Of a stretch of 64,000 nucleotides of DNA, positions 62,225 through 64,000 are shown piece by piece. Origin of the DNA: Gaiellasilicea sp963761905 (GTDB taxonomy: Bacteria > Actinomycetota > Thermoleophilia > Gaiellales > Gaiellaceae). The notes under the pieces were generated by a model. That model saw nothing but the letters and a program-made list of their open reading frames with translations, was not told the origin of the DNA and made no database searches. The translations under genes were made by a program, and so were the position numbers. The stretch is from the NCBI GenBank assembly GCA_963761905.1, contig CAVXIQ010000001.1:124001-188000 (forward strand), in the 5' to 3' direction. Position 1 is the first letter of the stretch. Every line of letters begins with the position of its first letter.

Positions 62225-63043
62225 ATGGACACGAGGCCGATCGGGGTGTTCGACTCGGGCGTCGGCGGGCTGACCGTGCTCCACGAGTGCCTCGTCACCC
62301 TGCCGCACGAGGACTTCGTCTACCTCGGCGACCATGCCCGGCTGCCGTACGGCCCGCGGCCGCTCGAGGAGGTACGCCGCTTCGCGCGCGAGATCGGCGG
62401 CTACCTCGAGGCTCAGGACGTGAAGCTGATCGTCGTCGCCTGCAACTCGGCGACCGCGGCGGCGCTGCCGGAGCTCCAGACCGAGCTGCGCGTCCCGGTC
62501 GTCGGCGTGATCACGCCCGAGGCGCACGCCGCGGTCCAGGCGACGAGAAACCGCCGGATCGGGCTGCTCGCGACGGAGGCCACCGTGCGCGCCGGTCGCT
62601 ACGAGGAGCTCGTGCGCACGCTCGATGCCGGCGCGCAGCTCTTCTCCGTTCCCTGCCCGCGGCTCGTGCCGCTGATCGAGGGCGACGATGCCTTCGGCGC
62701 CGCGACGACCGAGGCGGTGCGCGAGGTCGCGGCCGAGCTGAAGGACGCGGGCGTCGACACGGTGATCCTCGGCTGCACGCATTACCCGCTGATCCGGCCG
62801 ATCCTCCAGCGCGTCTTCGGGCGCGACGTGACGCTCGTCTTCTCGGCCGAGGAGACGGCGCGCGAGGTGGCCGAGACGCTCGCGCGAAAGCGGATCGAGA
62901 ACGACCCGGCGCGCGAGGGCTCCTACCGCTTCCTGACGACGGGCGATCCCGACGCGTTCCGCACGCTCGGCCGCCGGTTCCTGCAACTCCCGATCGAGGA
63001 GGTCGAGCACGTGGAGCTCGCGGCGCTGGAGGCGGTGGCTTGA
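62225..63043 (+). CDS. murI: Glutamate racemase
   Basis: 272 residues. IGVFDSGVGGLTVL, LGDHARLPYG, catalytic Cys73 in VACNSATA and the second Cys in VILGCTHYPLI; all present. Makes D-glutamate for peptidoglycan. Stop overlaps the rph ATG by one base (TGATG). Leaderless promoter at 62213. Confidence 0.97.
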   Translation: MDTRPIGVFDSGVGGLTVLHECLVTLPHEDFVYLGDHARLPYGPRPLEEVRRFAREIGGYLEAQDVKLIVVACNSATAAALPELQTELRVPVVGVITPEAHAAVQATRNRRIGLLATEATVRAGRYEELVRTLDAGAQLFSVPCPRLVPLIEGDDAFGAATTEAVREVAAELKDAGVDTVILGCTHYPLIRPILQRVFGRDVTLVFSAEETAREVAETLARKRIENDPAREGSYRFLTTGDPDAFRTLGRRFLQLPIEEVEHVELAALEAVA

Positions 63044-63756
63044 TGCGAAACGACGGACGGCAGCGTGACGACGAGCTGCGGCGCCTCGACCTGATCCCGG
63101 ACTTCGTCGAGCTCGCGAACGGCTCCGTCCTCTACTCGCAGGGCAGGACGCGCGTGCTCTGCACGGCGACCGTCGAGGAGGGCGTGCCGCGCTGGCTCCA
63201 GCGCTCGGGGCGGGGCTGGATGACAGCCGAGTACTCGTTGCTCCCGGCCTCGACCGGCGAGCGGACGGCGCGCGAGGCGGCGCGGGGCAAGCAGGGCGGC
63301 CGGACGATCGAGATCCAGCGGCTGATCGGCCGCGCGCTGCGCGCGGTCTGCGACTTCGACGCGCTCGGCGAGCGGACGCTCTGGCTCGACTGCGACGTGA
63401 TCCAGGCCGACGGCGGCACCCGGTGCGCCGCGATCTCGGGCGCGTACGTGGCGGCGCGGCGGGCGCTCGACCGAATGGGCCTCTCGAAGGCTCTCGCCGG
63501 GTCGGTCGCGGCCGTCTCGGTGGGGATCGTCGACGGCCGCGTCCTCCTCGACCTCGACTACTCCGAGGACTCGACCGCGGAGACGGACATGAACGTCGTC
63601 ATGACCGGAGACGGACGCCTGATCGAGGTGCAGGCGACGGCCGAGAAGGAGCCGTTCTCGCGCGACCTGCTCGACGAGCTCCTGGACATCGCGGCGGGCG
63701 GGATCGAGACGATCGGCGACGCGCAGCAGGACGCGATCGCCGTCGAGCGTGCCTGA
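63043..63756 (+). CDS. rph: Ribonuclease PH
   Basis: 237 residues. LRRLDLIPDFVELANGSVLYSQGRTRVLCTATVEE, RGWMTAEYSLLPAST, RTIEIQRLIGRALRAV and LDLDYSEDSTAETDMNVVMT are the RNase PH core; trims tRNA 3' ends using phosphate. I start at ATG 63043, not the long upstream open frame that overlaps murI. murI-rph adjacency is common in actinobacteria. Confidence 0.97.
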   Translation: MRNDGRQRDDELRRLDLIPDFVELANGSVLYSQGRTRVLCTATVEEGVPRWLQRSGRGWMTAEYSLLPASTGERTAREAARGKQGGRTIEIQRLIGRALRAVCDFDALGERTLWLDCDVIQADGGTRCAAISGAYVAARRALDRMGLSKALAGSVAAVSVGIVDGRVLLDLDYSEDSTAETDMNVVMTGDGRLIEVQATAEKEPFSRDLLDELLDIAAGGIETIGDAQQDAIAVERA

Positions 63757-64000
63757 CCTCTCCACGACCGAGGCGCTCCTGCGGCTGCTCGCGGCCGCGC
63801 TGCTCGGCGGCGCGATCGGCTTCGAGCGCGAGCTGCGCGACCACGAGGCGGGCTTCCGCACCCACCTGATCGTCTCGCTCGGCGCCTGCGTCTTCACGCT
63901 CGTCTCGGCGTACGGGTGGACGGACTGGCAGTTCTCGACGGAGTCGGGAATCGTCTTCGACCCGACGCGGATCGCGGCGCAGATCGTCACCGGGATCGGA
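63749..64000 (+). CDS. MgtC/SapB family membrane protein, N-terminal part (partial)
   Basis: 84 codons, open at the right edge. LLRLLAAALLGGAIGFERELRDHEAGFRTHLIVSLGACVFTLVSAYG is the MgtC/SapB signature, with two helices visible. Family members are linked to magnesium limitation and, in some pathogens, to ATP synthase inhibition. GTG 63749 overlaps the rph stop by 8 bases. Confidence 0.88.
   Translation, partial: MPDLSTTEALLRLLAAALLGGAIGFERELRDHEAGFRTHLIVSLGACVFTLVSAYGWTDWQFSTESGIVFDPTRIAAQIVTGIG

Overview
The window is high-GC, densely packed DNA with short gaps, frequent ATGA/GTGA/TGATG start-stop overlaps and many GTG/TTG starts. The gene set (purS/purQ/small purL, Ku, a CGNR zinc-finger regulator, a CtaG-type oxidase assembly factor, DUF6458, PimA-like GT4) points to an actinobacterium. 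A deep-branching lineage such as Thermoleophilia is my guess; the sequence does not prove it. I see no rRNA, tRNA, CRISPR, IS element or phage gene. The longest stretch without a gene is only about 170 bases (47720-47891).

Layout. 1-1912: purB(end)-purC-purS-purQ. 1918-13090: Ku, ASCH, P-loop and proline-racemase-family proteins, a secreted clan-A glycoside hydrolase that is heavily frame-broken, MOSC, DUF1905, YjbR, a PLP decarboxylase, glyoxalase, GNAT and two EamA transporters. 13135-16628: purL-purF. 16625-18586: anti-sigma factor, CtaG, a VOC-like protein. 18643-21624: purM-purN-purH. Together these three blocks cover most steps of IMP synthesis. 21694-22362: a MerB-like organomercurial lyase with an in-frame TGA at the catalytic Cys position. 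22359-30341: CGNR regulator, membrane protein, cystathionine beta-synthase, cupin, adenosine deaminase family, MFS exporter, and a quinone/electrophile detoxification-like module (esterase, ring-cleaving dioxygenase, FMN reductase). 30352-40852: GT4 plus UPF0104, cNMP-binding protein, xseAB, coiled-coil membrane protein, proline dehydrogenase, methyltransferase, FabL-like reductase, a third EamA transporter. 40920-47719: two paralogous stress-like proteins, then tyrosine/homogentisate catabolism (hppD, FAH-family, hmgA) with a CDF transporter and a VapBC toxin-antitoxin pair among them. 47892-57055: a maltodextrin/starch island (binding protein, MalF, MalG, cytoplasmic GH13, MsmK-type ATPase, secreted amylase). 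57075-64000: GT1, YdeI-like, AlkA-like, GNAT, GST, rhodanese, amidotransferase, murI, rph and the start of an MgtC-family gene.

Two features cut across the window. Many genes not obviously inside operons have a TANNNT box (mostly TAGGCT/TAGACT) ending 6-9 nt before the start codon, the signature of leaderless transcription; this helped choose starts. Many otherwise intact genes are broken by single-base indels, nearly all +1, which looks like insertion-type sequencing error rather than biology. I annotate those genes over their full span and give the approximate break.

The most notable candidate is the MerB-like gene at 21694-22362. Its UGA codon aligns with MerB Cys159 and is followed, 19 nt later, by the GGUC loop of a strong stem-loop resembling the E. 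coli fdhF SECIS element. This suggests a selenocysteine version of an organomercurial-lyase-family enzyme.
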